Shown piece by piece: positions 33,674 to 45,785 of a DNA stretch of 64,000 nucleotides. Below the pieces are notes generated by a model. It did not search any database. It was not told the origin of the DNA and saw nothing but the letters and a program-made list of their open reading frames with translations. The stretch lies in the NCBI RefSeq assembly GCF_025766255.1, contig NW_026516693.1, positions 186,001-250,000 on the forward strand. Direction: 5' to 3'. Position numbers and translations under genes: made by a program. The stretch comes from Zychaea mexicana (lineage: Eukaryota; Mucoromycota; Mucoromycetes; Mucorales; Lichtheimiaceae). The stretch's first letter is position 1. The number at the start of each line of letters is the position of its first letter.

Positions 33674-35158
33674 TTAAAACAATTCTTGCAAATCTTTGAG
33701 GGTGACAACACCTCTATAAGCACCGCGTTTATCTTTGCCATCAATGACCGGCAGCAATGGCAACCCCTTTCCTTGCGGTTTCTTGTCGACCATGATGCGT
33801 AATGCCTCCGTAGCCAACTCATCTGCCGAGCAAACAACAGGCTCAGGCGTCATGATGTCGCACGCACGGATGTCAAACACAGATTCTCTTGCTGCGGTTT
33901 TGAGGATCCGATGGATGTTGCTGTGGGTAATCACACCAATCACTTGGCCAGTCTCTGTTGGCGGGATGGCACTGTTTCCTTCCTCGTCTTCCTCGCTAGT
34001 CGAGGCAATCGTTGTGGCATCATCCGAAGCAACCGATGACGGTGGCGATAGTTCTTGTTCGATATCTTCGTTAATAGTGTTATTACCAGCCAAAGAGCCT
34101 GGGATATTGCGCAACACGACCACACCTCCTCCCTTGGGATGTCTGGTCATTTCCATAATCACGACGTCCAACGATGCGTTGGCTGGCACAGTCGCGACCT
34201 TTTGTGCGGGAACCATACATTCCTTGACCTTGAGCAACAATCGACGACCCAACGATCCACCGGGATGATTCAACGCAAACCCATGTGTCGTAAACTTGCG
34301 TTGTTTGGCCAAAGTCAACGCGATCGCATCGCCCAAAGCCAAAGCGAGGGTGGTCGAGCTCGTTGGTGCTGGTATTTCCGACGCTTCGCGATGAACATAA
34401 CCATCGATCCAAGCTGCCGAGATTTTGGCGAGTTGCGACTTGGCGTTACCACCCAGACCAATGATAGGCACGCCACGATGGTTCAAACTGGGAACAATGC
34501 GCATCAATTCCTCGGTATTGCCAGAATACGATAGAGCTAACACAACGTCCTTTTCGTTGACAGCGCCGAGATCGCCGTGCATGGCCTCGACAGGGTGTAA
34601 AAACGTGGCTGCAGTACCGGTCGACAGCATGGTCGCAACAATCTTTTCGCTAATCTTGCCGGATTTGCCGACACCTGTCACGACAATTTTGCCGCCGCAT
34701 TCGAGACAGGTGAGCATCAAGTCGATCGCTTTTTGGTAGCCTTGGCGAGCCGTGTCGTTGCAATAGAGTCGTTGTGCGCAATCGTTCAGCACACGTGCCT
34801 CGTCCATGAGCACATTGGCAGAATCGCGGATAACATTGTGAGGCGTTGTGAGGATAATGGTAACCTACGTCACATGGACAGATTTCATGAAATAAGTTTA
34901 AAAGAAGAAGAAAAGAAAGAGGAGAAGAAGGTGGCAGATAAGAGATACAACCCGCCGTGGAAAAATTTATCTACTCGGTACATCTCTATCGGCAAGTCTT
35001 ACGCAAAAAAAATCTCTATCGGCAAGTAAACTCTCCCTTCGGGAAGGTATAATCCGATTACCGATCTTTTTTTTAATTACCTCATGAAAAAAGAGTGGGG
35101 GGTTTACCGGTTTTGGCGAGGCGGTACGGCGGTAGGCAGGGGATGAGTTGGAAAACAT
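33674..35158 (-). CDS. SIS-CBS protein, D-arabinose-5-phosphate isomerase-like (KpsF/GutQ/KdsD family)
   Basis: Sugar-phosphate isomerase-like protein. Two exons (minus strand), 35158-35108 and 34864-33674, give 413 residues; the splice is in phase and adds MFSNSSPAYRRTASPKP in front of VTIILTTPHN. The SIS domain (about 65-200) shows GKIVVTGVGKSGKI, MHGDLGAV, LALSYSGNTEEL and ALGDAIALTL, and HPGGSLGRRLL is the family tail motif. A CBS pair follows (CMVPAQKVATVP and GVITHSNIHRIL, then IMTPEPVVCSA and GVVTLKDLQELF). The first CBS unit is split by an acidic, Ser-rich insert of about 45 residues. In bacteria this enzyme makes the KDO precursor arabinose-5-phosphate; fungi have no KDO, so the substrate here is open. 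Confidence 0.85.
34980..35028 (+). repeat. Duplicated 16-mer and hairpin in SIS-CBS intron
   Basis: ATCTCTATCGGCAAGT occurs twice about 30 bp apart, directly followed by CTCCCTTCGGGAAGG, a small stem with a TTCG-type loop. All lie inside the intron of the SIS-CBS gene. Confidence 0.6.
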
Positions 35159-35775
35159 GATAAGGCCTGCCTTTTGTTCGATGCTTGCGCTATTTATAAA
35201 GAATTTTGGATTATCTCGTTTAAATCCTTCCGTTTCAAGTCGATTGATAATCAGATCGGCTCGTCATTTAAAGCGTTGTTTAGAACAACAACAGATGGAA
35301 AGATACATAGAATACACAGAGAAGATGCACGATGCACCCTTGATCAGCCTTTCCCGAAAAAAAAGTAGGAGAAAGGGGGAATGCACACCTGATCTGATAA
35401 ACACGCAGGCTGTTGCAGTTGCAGGATCGACAACAGCCGCCATTACTGCTTCCTAGAATACAGAATAACCATGGCAACTCAAGCCGGATACCGTCTTCTG
35501 ATCACCATGGCGAATTCAGCAAGAACAATTGCACAGTGGAGTTCGAAGGGCTTGTGTAACCGACACACTTGAACGATGCGGCATTGGTGGAATGATAAGA
35601 ATAATAATTAATGGATTGTGTTGGTGTGCTTGTATAAATGTGTGCGTGTACGTGTGTAAAAACAATATATACGATTGCTTTATATGGTATATATATAAAG
35701 GAAAAAAGTAAAAGAAATATAAAAGTAAGAGATTTCGGGTTGCTTGTTGGTGTATACAAAGAGAAAAATAGCTTT
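35159..35775. other. Spacer between SIS-CBS and Raptor fragment
   Basis: Promoter side of the SIS-CBS gene and 3' flank of the Raptor fragment. A GTGTGTGCGTGTACGTGTG-type tract near 35625-35658 and TATATAT runs at 35687-35697. No gene seen. Confidence 0.4.
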
Positions 35776-37607
35776 TCAAAAGAAATGCGTTGCAGTGATA
35801 TTATTTGATCGATAGAGCTAAGATGTGTGCACAGCAAAATAGGTTAGTATTCGTTTCCAGAATCAATCACACCTTAGCAAGCCATAAGAGAACTGTATGT
35901 GGACAGAGTCACTTACTGTAATTGAGCCATCGTCACCGCTTGCCCCCATGACCATCAGATTAGGATGGAATGTAAGTGCCCTGGTGAACGCGTTTCGCTG
36001 CCCCAAAAAGCCAGACGAGGGTCGGATCGTAGATAGACGATTGCCATTTACGTTCCATACCTTGATGATATGGTCATCTCCAGCACTAGAAATGTCGTCT
36101 TACTTTAAGTGACTTGCTTCTTTCTTCCTACCTATCTGTTCAGTACTCCCTTAGTCAAGACTTATTACCTCGCAACGACCGGGCTATGGTCGTGGACAGC
36201 CAACGCAGTCATATCTGCATGCGTATGTGCCTCGATTGTTCGAAGCGACGATGTTTCCCGGATATCCCAAATCTTGATGTCGCCACCGAAACATCCCGAA
36301 ATCAATTCTCGATTACCATCGCGTTGAAGATGTACACCAGTGATCCATGCTTTGTGTTCATCCCATCGTTGTACCATTCTATATTATCGCATGGATAAAT
36401 AACATATAAAGATTAAGTTTGAGAACTTATCGTGAGAAAGTATTTGATAACAACAACGCAAGACTTACGCAGATGTGGGCCTCATGCGACGATCGTACAC
36501 ACCAACAAGGCCATCTCCGAATCCTGCAACAATAATGTCTCCACGCGTCTGATCGCTTGTTATGCTCGTCACACAGCCTGTAGACTGTGTCGCGATATCC
36601 TGTTTTGTAGGTTGTGAATTAATGAATATCCCATTTCGCAACCTTTTGAATCCATTCTTATTTTCCAATGAAGAGATATTAAAAGAAAACTTACCATGAC
36701 CGATATCTCTTGATGTGCATCCCATACTTTAATCACGCGTGCATCACCGCCAGTAAATAGGAGACCACGTTCCTGATGCCAGTCGCATACTAGCCCGCTT
36801 TGGCGCATATTACTCTTTTCCATGTCCTTGAGTGCCCGCCATGGACTGACAAGCTGGGCGTCCTCCTGATCAGCGCCATCATAATTTTTCCATAATCGGA
36901 TGGCACCATCATCTAATATACATAGTCATGATGTAGATTAATATTTTTTTGTGTGGTTAAAGTCAAATTAATATATACGTGTATGTTTCACTGAGAGCAT
37001 ATCCCACCCTTATTGCTCCTGTTTTGTCGTCCTCGCAAGAAATGATAATGATAATGTATATACCTGATGCAGTAAGCAGGATAGCCACATCATCTTCATT
37101 AATGAACTTCATATCCGTAATTTGACTATGCGATGGGTTACGGTTATCGATGACGCTGAGTGGCGTAGATGTTTTCCAATCCCAGACCCTACATAATTTT
37201 ACAAATTTATACAAATTTGCATTTTTTTAGAGAATTTCACTCAATTAGGACGGGCACAAGGACAACAAAATAAGAAAAATCCGTACTTACACAAGGTAAT
37301 TGTATGCATCAGCTGCTACTAGATGAGGTTCGTATTGATGGAAGAGTAACCTTGTTGCTTCCGTTTCATTGTGTATCGATACAATCTGTTCGTCCCAACG
37401 ACTGGTTCCTAACCACATCAAAAAGTAAACGTATCATTGCGAGTTAGTGATAAAGATTAAATCCACAAAGAAAGTAAGAGCCTCAAATAAGTTCTTACCA
37501 GCCAAGCCTTTGGTTGAGTGAGACTCTAATGCTATCTTTTCGTTTCGGGCTCTTCGCCATTTGCGTTGTGTATAAACTACACTTCCAGGTTCCTCAGCTT
37601 CGGTAGC
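35776..37607 (-). CDS. KOG1: Raptor/Kog1 (TORC1 scaffold) C-terminal WD40 part, lacking the 5' gene
   Basis: C-terminal beta-propeller of Raptor, the TORC1 substrate-binding subunit. Minus-strand exons 37607-37499, 37408-37291, 37188-37064, 36912-36695, 36599-36469, 36378-36169, 36085-35917 and 35817-35776 are all in phase and free of stops (about 370 residues). Motifs run EEPGSVVYTQRKWRRARNE, VVWDWKTSTPL, INEDDVAILLTAS, DGAIRLWKNYDG, LVCDWHQERGLLFTGGD, VIKVWDAHQE, FGDGLVGVYDRRM and GGDIKIWDIRE, in Raptor order. Upstream, 37683-37745 resembles the preceding Raptor segment (IQLTDEELHM) but is out of phase with the first exon, and nothing like the caspase-like RNC domain or HEAT repeats follows before 42 kb. 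Raptor is normally essential and over 1300 residues, so this is a truncated duplicate or pseudogene; an intact copy should exist elsewhere. Confidence 0.75.
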
Positions 37608-40600
37608 CTATACAGAAAATAGAAAGAGATGGTGATGATGTGTTACATCTTTTATATTGCGTCATGTACATGTATTATATTTTACTTACGCATATGTAAT
37701 TCTTCATCAGTAAGTTGTATTAAGCGCGCAACAACCGAGCCATCTCATCTCCTCCGCTTACGACTGTATTCTCATTTGTAAGCAACCACAGAAATGGCGG
37801 CGTAAAACAAAGGTATATGTTTCTTCCAGGTACGAGAACACTCTTGTTAATAGACCGCATAGATTCATAGAGCTGCGAAATTACAAGAAAAACTCTTGAA
37901 GGATGATGATCGAGAAGAAGGAGAAATGGCAGTCGCTATCCGGATCTTTTTTCCAACAACATGTTCGTTCGTCTCAAATCGCGGCGCATTTTAATGTACT
38001 GATATTGAACAAATCCTGGAAAGTTGAAGGCTGAAGACTAAATATATAGAAGCGCAAACGTGTATGCTCCAGAAAAATTTGAACGCTCCCCGAGAGACGT
38101 AAGGTGGTTGGGAGAATTGCTTAGATCCTGATCGTTTGTCGGATCACGGTCTTGCTTGGATCTTTTACTTTTGTTCTTGATGATCAAAGTAACGCAATGA
38201 TCACCATGATGGCAAACAAGCGTTGTAGTTGATGCGTGTGAGTCGACCTAGTTTCGCGTTTTAATCTTCTCCAATGTGGGATATTCCAATAATCTTCTTT
38301 TGCAACGAAATCCATTTTAATGCCTTGTATCGTTCTATAACGTTTGAGGATTGTTTTCTTCGGCAGTGTAAGTTCATACAATTGCGCCTTTGCGGACATG
38401 TTGCCCAATACACTACAACGGATCTTAGATAGCAAGTACATATCATACTTCTTATTATATGTATTCATTTTTCCCAAGAAGTAAGAGTCGTGAGCCTAGT
38501 ATCTCATTAACATCGCCGGTGTATGAACAAACAAGCTCGTCACTGACAAAGCCCGTTTTTCTTGCTTCTTTCTTGATGCCAGCACACTGCGCCAGAGCGG
38601 GATGCTTTTGTAACATGATGGCTAAATCTGGGTAGCATCAGGCCTAAGTAAGTTGTGCGCCACAAGTGCTATACTCCTCCTACTGCATGAGGCTTAACCG
38701 CTTCTTCCTTTTGTTAGACATGGTGCCCAGCTACCCTTCCTATGTTTCCGGACCTTTTAATATGAAATAAGCTTCATTACATGACCCTGGACATCGCTTG
38801 TTTTCTTACTGCTGTTATTGCTTACTCCTAGCTTCAAAAAAGCTCCAGTTAATATCGTCACCGACGTTTGAAAATCACTTTTCTCGATCAGGACCATGAT
38901 CAGTGCTACTTTCTAAAGAGCTCTTTTCCTTAGCCCTGAATTTAATGATGAAGAAAAAAGGATCATTATTGTAGACTTTTAAGCACAGCGCGTAATCAGA
39001 ACGCTTTTTGTGTTTATTATGTGTCGTGGCTATAAATATGGAATGCTATAACAACGAAATATATCTGGTATCCGACCCAAAAAAATGCTTTAGTACGATG
39101 TGGACTGTCTCTCGACATTACTACCACTGATACACGTACAGTATACTACTTATACTCATAGATATTTTGGATGTGTAATGTACCATCACTGCTTATGATT
39201 ACACCAAGTCGTCCCCAACAAGTTATACTTGCTTTTTATCTACAGAAGCTTTCACCGGGCCAAATTTGTAAAGAGGCTTTCATCTTGTACATTTTGAAGC
39301 AAAAGCCACTCATTTTATCCACCATGATCATTGGCTGTACTACTTCATTCAACTGCCTCAATATCCCATCCGGCAAGTCATTACCCAAGAAGATCCCCAG
39401 AAATGTGGTGACGACCGTGTCAAAGCTTTTGTTTACGAATTAGGCTACCCACCAAGCGGCGAAGTCTCGAGTATTATATATCTTATATAAAGCTAACTTT
39501 GTGAGCAACTTACTAACTTGAATTTGACATGCAATCTAATGAGTCACTTCAAATTTCTAAGCTTGCTCGACGCTCGTTCTATATACATGCTAGCGATAGT
39601 ATCAGTAATAGTAGAGGAAAATCATGACAATATCAAGGAAAAAACCAATCGGATCTATACGTTTGGTTGCATCCGAGAATGACAGCAGCGTGGGCACACT
39701 GTCAGTCGATTAGCAGCTCTCTCACAAACTCGATACAATGGCGTTCGTCGCAAATCAGTGAAGACACTCGAAAACATCGTTTTTATAAATCACTAGGCAA
39801 AGCTGTAGAAGATTCTACTTTCTATATACTTGTTATAGGTCGTCATCAGCAGCTTCGGAAGAGGGAACTTTAACAGGTGTAATACATGATATTGTATTGT
39901 ATGATACGTGCATTAATTTCAGGCTCGCAATCAAAAACCATTGTGCCTACGTTTCTTTATGATACACTTCACAAAACTCATGACTGCAATCTTCCATTGA
40001 ACGGTGAGAAGCATCACAAGGATATAAAGACTGGTGAAATATGCCAAAACAAAAAAGAAGGGCCTACATCATAGAAATATTGTTAAAAAATGAAATTTGG
40101 TTCGTGTTATTTGGATCGACAAGTTATTGTTGATGACGCTGTTGCTGCATTTTGTTGGCAAGGTATCATATATGCAGGGAGATACAAATAAAAGGAGCGA
40201 AGGTAGATGTAGAATAACCTTGTCGCACAAGCGTTGCGTTTTCTTTTTTTGCTCTTTTAACAACTACCTACGGCTAATATTCACACTTCTATATATATTA
40301 TCAATTATTAAAATTACAAACTCAATCCATCACCATCACGAGTGCTACTATTAGAGCTGCTGCAACTACTGCAACAATAATGCATTTATTTACCGCTGGG
40401 CTATTCCTGTTATTTGGTCTATCCTTCTAATAAATAGTCCAGCCACGACAGACATTACTGCGGCTCAAGAACATGTTAAGCAATAAGAAGGCCCGCCAAT
40501 TCAAATGACCATGAAAGGACCACCTAGCATCGTAATTCCAACCATGTCGATGACATGAAGAAGAAGCTGTAGTGCTGCATCATCTGCTGTTATGCAAAAG

Positions 40601-42725
40601 AATATTATCTTAGGTGGTTGGCTTTGAGCATGCGCACATCTTAGAACAGAGCCATTTTTTTTATCATTTTTTTCCCTTCTTCTACTTACCTTATACCATA
40701 GCACTCTCCTAAACCTTGTAGCACAAAGATACAAGATATACCAACTTGAATCAGAATATCAATCATCGTCGACTTGCTCTCTTCTTTAAGTCACCTGTTT
40801 AAACTTGTGTGCGAATAGTGCGCCTCAGTAAATGACGCTAGCTGAAAAGGATTATGCATAACCTGTAGAAATATATGCTCTACATATCCTTTTGAACTTA
40901 ATAGATGGAAAAGCATGCTTTTTAGGACCGCTTGTAGCCTAAATAGCAAGGAAAAACTTAATTGTACCGTTCAGACTATTGCAAATAAACTCTGCAAGAC
41001 AGTAGCTTTTTTTTCTGGTGATGTGGTAAGTTGCTCACGTGGAAAGATAAATTCACGAGCAACATGCACCATTATGCAAAGAAAAAAACGATGTCTAAGC
41101 TGCGACTCTCTTTACCACGATCCATGAGTGACCGTGTTGTTACGATTCTTGTGCAAAATGTATCAAACACCCCATGTTATTGGTATAAATCTGCTAAATA
41201 TGTAAATTACGGATACGGATGGCGTATGTAACAGTACCTTTTTTCTTATGCCCTGCTACTCGCAGGATACGAATGTATGTATTCTTAAAAACTGTTCCAC
41301 TTTTTCGTTACATTTCTCCAGATTTGGAGTTATATGAAAGCGAAGATCGTCAACATTCCCAAAATGTCCTTTAAAGTATTCACATACAAAATTTGTACCT
41401 GCTTCTCTCCTACTAGTATAAGTTGTGAAGAAGCAGTATCGCTCGTTATTTATTTAGGCATATGAACTGAACGGAGAAAAGTGTACAGTGATGATACCTA
41501 TGATATTACTTCGTCATCATGCACCATCTAGTCACCTTTCACATACTGTTGAATAATGCTGCTACCACTAACTTGTATTTAAACAGTTTAAACAGTTAAT
41601 CTTGCGAAAAAGCTAAAGGATGACCAAATATTTTCCGTCATAAATAACTCATATTGAGGTAAATATTCTGATCACAGGGTCGAAGGAAGACAAAACTTTT
41701 TTCAGATAGGCATTTTCTTGTAGAGCCATCCACAACTGAATGATCCCATTCTCATGCTCAAGTGTGCTACTATGTAGCTTATCCTATACTTTGTACAACC
41801 CTAAGATACAAAGAAATAGATACAGTACCGTCGCCTAATATCTAATTCTTTTGCTTTCGATCCATCTTTCTTCGATTCGATCTTTGGAGAAAGGATGACG
41901 AGATAGAGAAACCCTTGTAAAATCAACTATTGCGCAGGTATTGAAAAGCTGTTAAAGTTCAGTAAGCCGCAATCGACAAAAGAAGCCGGTTACCAATATA
42001 GACAACAACTTCCTCCGTTGAAAAAGTGGGATATCTTGTCCCACATGCCAAGAATTCCATTCGGAGACAATTCCGGTTCACGAGCCACAGGAAGTCCACC
42101 AATGGGAATGTGTCACCAAAGAAGATGCATCGGCGTAATCAAGCTCCAAGAAGTCTAAAAGACGTGTCATAACTTGTAGTTACTACTAGTCATACTATCC
42201 TTGCTCGTTAATAAAAAATCAGTAAGCTTTTACGTTAGCTGCTGATGCACCCTATGGAAGGATGTTTTGTCTAGACAAGGTGCATCAGTAGATCAGTTTT
42301 CCCTTAACCGTTTGTCGCCATGATGACACGGAAGAGGAGGGAAAGGCGAACGGATGACCAGCACAGTGATCGGCCCGACCAAAACACCAGGGTCTTCTGT
42401 ACTGTCTTTTTTTGTTTTTGGCGCCTCCCCAACGCCTTCTTCTCCCAACACGTTCCGTAAGAGTTAGCCCAAATATACATCGTTCTTTCAAATTAGCAAC
42501 AACTCCATCATCACAGGGCTGATAATGATGCCTGGTGTGTGGAATGACGCAGATCGTGTCATGTGGGAAAAACAAGGACAATGAATTTTCGTGAAAGAGG
42601 GAGGCACTTTTGTTGAAAAGAGGCGTCTCGAAACACTATCGCTCCTCTGTGTGTGAGGGGGAGGGGGGGGGGCAATGATGTATTTGAAACGCCGAACTTT
42701 TTTTTTTTTTGGGCAAATATGCCCA
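37608..42725. other. Large gene-poor region
   Basis: About 5 kb of mostly featureless AT-rich DNA with short frames. 37683-37870 holds eroded sequence continuous with the Raptor fragment. Minus-strand frame 38184-38477 (basic, 97 codons) and plus frame 39171-39443 (90 codons) are unassigned. 41935-42150 is open for about 70 codons on the plus strand without a recognisable family. This looks like a graveyard of old insertions. Confidence 0.4.
40501..40766 (-). CDS. Possible small spliced hydrophobic protein (71 residues)
   Basis: Two minus-strand exons, 40766-40690 and 40639-40501, join in phase across a GTAAGT...AG intron of 50 bp. The product would have two hydrophobic stretches (ILIQVGISCIFVLQGLG and LQLLLHVIDMVGITMLGG). 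No homology known to me; support is splice signals only. Confidence 0.2.
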
Positions 42726-42733
42726 TATATAAA
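42726..42733 (+). promoter_or_regulatory. TATA box of the TRK gene
   Basis: TATATAAA lies 62-69 bp before the ATG at 42795, a normal distance for a fungal core promoter. It argues against the in-frame ATG at 42675, which lies upstream of it. Confidence 0.6.
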
Positions 42734-42794
42734 TCGAGGCAAGTCCAGCCGCTTTCCTCCTCCTTCTCCTCCTTCTGCTTTCCTCGTTTCTTGC

Positions 42795-45397
42795 ATGCTT
42801 TGCGCCGAAGACCTTGAAGACATAAAGGAATGGTGTCATGACATATGGCATAGACGAATCAACTTTCTGGTTATTCACTACACATACATCATCAGCTTGT
42901 GTTTGATCGTAAGTGGCTTCTTCTACTGCCAACCAGGCACCAATTGGAACTATGCCGACGCGCTCTTTATGAGCACCACTGCCGTAACGAACACCGGACT
43001 CAACACCGTCGAGATATCAGCTCTTTCGTTGTATCAGCTCTTGCTCATGTTCTTTGTGTCGATCCTCGGCAACCATGTTACTGTTTCCGAGGTGATCGTT
43101 CTGATCCGGCGACACTACTTTTCCAAACGGTTCGAGGACGTGCTTTTGTTCAACCGCGCCCAACGGTTACGCGAGAAAAACAGACAGCGGTTTAACAAGA
43201 ATTTGGCAGACGTGCATGCCAAGATGCAGCAAGAGTCAAAGACCAACAGCAACGCAATGCCCCTCCGAAGCAGTACTTTACCGACACCGCACCACGGGAT
43301 CCTGCCACATTTGCGACTCTCGGCCACCATGGCCCGTTTCCAGCCGTTTCATGCGCTGAAAGGAGGAATAGGACACCATCTGCGCCATAACCGAGAGCTG
43401 GAAGAGCAAAAGATCTACGACAAACTGCGCGAGTTGCGTGACAAGGACGCCGAAAGGTCAACTGTTGGCGGAAGTAGTCATCAAGGAACATTAACACCAG
43501 ACCGTGTAATGTGTCCCATGTCAACCTCAACCCCCACGTTACGTCGCGCAGACTCGACGCCTAAAGGCAGCATTCCGTTAGCTACTACCACATCCGCCTA
43601 TACAATCCCAAGCAGCAACGCGCTGGAACAACATGTCAGCTCTTCTTCGCCAGCCCCACCGCAGAATATTGCATTTGCAGACAATATTGATCGCCAGCGA
43701 AGTGAAGCTCGCAAAGAGCTTGAAAACGATCGACCGTACAACGAATTATTGCGCAGGATCGCCGAAGGCCGACATCCAGACTCGCCGCTGGACGACGACG
43801 ACGACGACGACGATATGCTGGTAGCTGCAGAGATCGAACGGGAGGAAATTAAGAGCATCATGCGAGGCCCGATTCACAAATACGAGCTGACACGCAAGCA
43901 GCGCTATGCGATTGGAGGTGCAGAGTACCGTGCCCTAGACTTTTTAGCCAACTTCATCCCCATCGTGTATTTTGGAACCAACATTTTGTTTAGCTTTGCA
44001 ATGCGAATCTACGTTGCCGCCGACGATTATGCGCAAGAAGCGCTGCGTACTTCGAATTCAAACGGACCGGTCGATCCCTGGTTCTTTTCCATCTTTACTA
44101 CTTTTTCCGCGTACAACAATTTGGGGTTATCCCCATTGGCTGCAAGTCTTACGCCGTTTTTAAATGCACCTGCACCTCTTTTACTCTTGAGCTTTACTAT
44201 CATGATGGGCAACGTGGGTTATGCAATTGTGCTGCGGTTCTACATTTGGTGTTTGTACAAACTGATGCCGCGTTCTTGGACTATGGATCGGGAAACGCTC
44301 AGATATCTTCTCGATCATCCGCGTCGGTGTTACACCAGCTTGTTTCCTGCAACACAGACTTGGTGGCTCGTGTTTGTGTTGGTTGCAATCAACAGCGTCG
44401 AGTTTATCGTTTTCCTGGCTACCAATTACTGGCTGCCCGTACTGGATGGTATCTCGTGGGGATCGCGTGTGCTTCTTGCATATTTCCAAGGTGTTTCAGT
44501 GCGCAATGGTACGTGTGTACCCTTTCCATCTCACTCTTTGCACTATGGCAATGGATCATATCGCACGTTCTCTCGATTAGTCTTTCAACTTTAACGATAT
44601 GCAATGATGGATTTTAGCTGGCTTTACCGCCATCAATCTTCTCATGGTCAACCCAGGTACACAAATCGTGTACATCATCGCCATGTATGTCAGCATCTAT
44701 CCCATCGGTATATCGATCCGCAACAGTAACGTGTATCAGGAACGTGAGTTGGGCATCTACAGCAGCCCAACCGATCAAGACGAGAAAACGCTGGGACAAC
44801 CACCCCCATCGAGACTGCGTCGTTTTCCAACCATGAGCAGCGTCATGACACAGTCGAAAAAGCTCATTCCGAAAGGGCCTAGCTTTTACGTAAAGACGCA
44901 GATTCAGCGACAGTTGGCACAAGAAATATGTTGGGTCGTTGCTGGGATCTTTTGTATTTGTGTCATTGAGGCGCAGAGCATCATGTCGCCGGCGCCCATT
45001 ACGGCCTTGACGGTCATATATGAGTGCGTCTCGGCATTTGGTAATTCTGGATCGTCTACTGGGTATCCAGGGGTAACCACTTCGCAGGCGGGTAGTTACC
45101 GCACCTTGAGCAAGCTCGTCCTAATTGCACTCATGGTGAGAGGGAGACACAGAGGTAAAGTTTGGTAGTGGGTTGTTGTTGCTGTTGCTTGTCGTTGTAC
45201 TGATTTGTACTTTATGGTGGCGATGGGGTTATATAGGACTTCCGTCAGCCATTGACCATGCTGTGCTGCTGCCTTCCGATCGGTTGGAAGAGAGGGAAGA
45301 GCAAGAGCACAGAATGCGCAGACGACACGCTGAAGTGTCGCAGGACTATGGGGATCCCAACAACCGGTGGCGAAGTCGCACGTTTTCCATGGCGTAG
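42795..45397 (+). CDS. TRK1: TRK-type high-affinity potassium transporter
   Basis: Plasma-membrane potassium uptake system of the Trk/HKT superfamily. Exons 42795-44508, 44618-45154 and 45237-45397 give 803 residues. All four selectivity-filter loops are seen: TTAVTNTGLNT (61-71), FSAYNNLGLSP (about 434), GVSVRNAGFTAIN (about 568) and SAFGNSGSSTGYPG (about 709), each with the key Gly. Between the first and second MPM repeats lies a long hydrophilic cytoplasmic loop (about 140-395) rich in Ser/Pro with an eight-Asp run, as in yeast Trk1. The C-terminus has GRHRGLPSAIDHAVLLP, typical of the fungal branch. In the second intron the donor GTAAAG at 45155 is chosen over GTGAGA at 45136, because it restores this conserved block. 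The start is taken at MLCAEDLEDI, just before the first membrane segment. Confidence 0.93.
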
Positions 45398-45785
45398 CAA
45401 CAGCAGTAGTAGTAGTAACGCACTATCATATACCTTGTTTATACTTTGTTAGACATCATCCCCTCGGACACTACATTTACATATACCTTCCATTTCATGT
45501 ACTTTGACATATGTTGTAGTAACAGTATTATCCATTGCATCCAAACATAATAGTTGATCATCGTTGTGATGCTCGCAAAACAAAAGATCACGCGCGCCTT
45601 TCTATTTGCGTAAAGGATCCAAGTTCGGAGGTGAAATGGGTTGCTCTTTTTTATGCGGTCCAGGCGAGCCAAGAACTCTCTTTCTTTCTTCCTCCCACCC
45701 CTTTTCCTGATTATTCAAACTGGCGCACCAACAACACTTTGGCAGTACTACTACTTTCTCCAAGGCTGGCCCGCTATTTTTCGGC
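45398..45785. other. Spacer, NBR1 promoter region
   Basis: Short spacer between two plus-strand genes. It must hold the TRK terminator and the NBR1 promoter. No clear TATA box or other gene. Confidence 0.4.

Noticed and set aside
42675..42794. Upstream in-frame start for the TRK transporter
   Set aside because: It lies before a good TATA box at 42726 and would add only low-complexity sequence.
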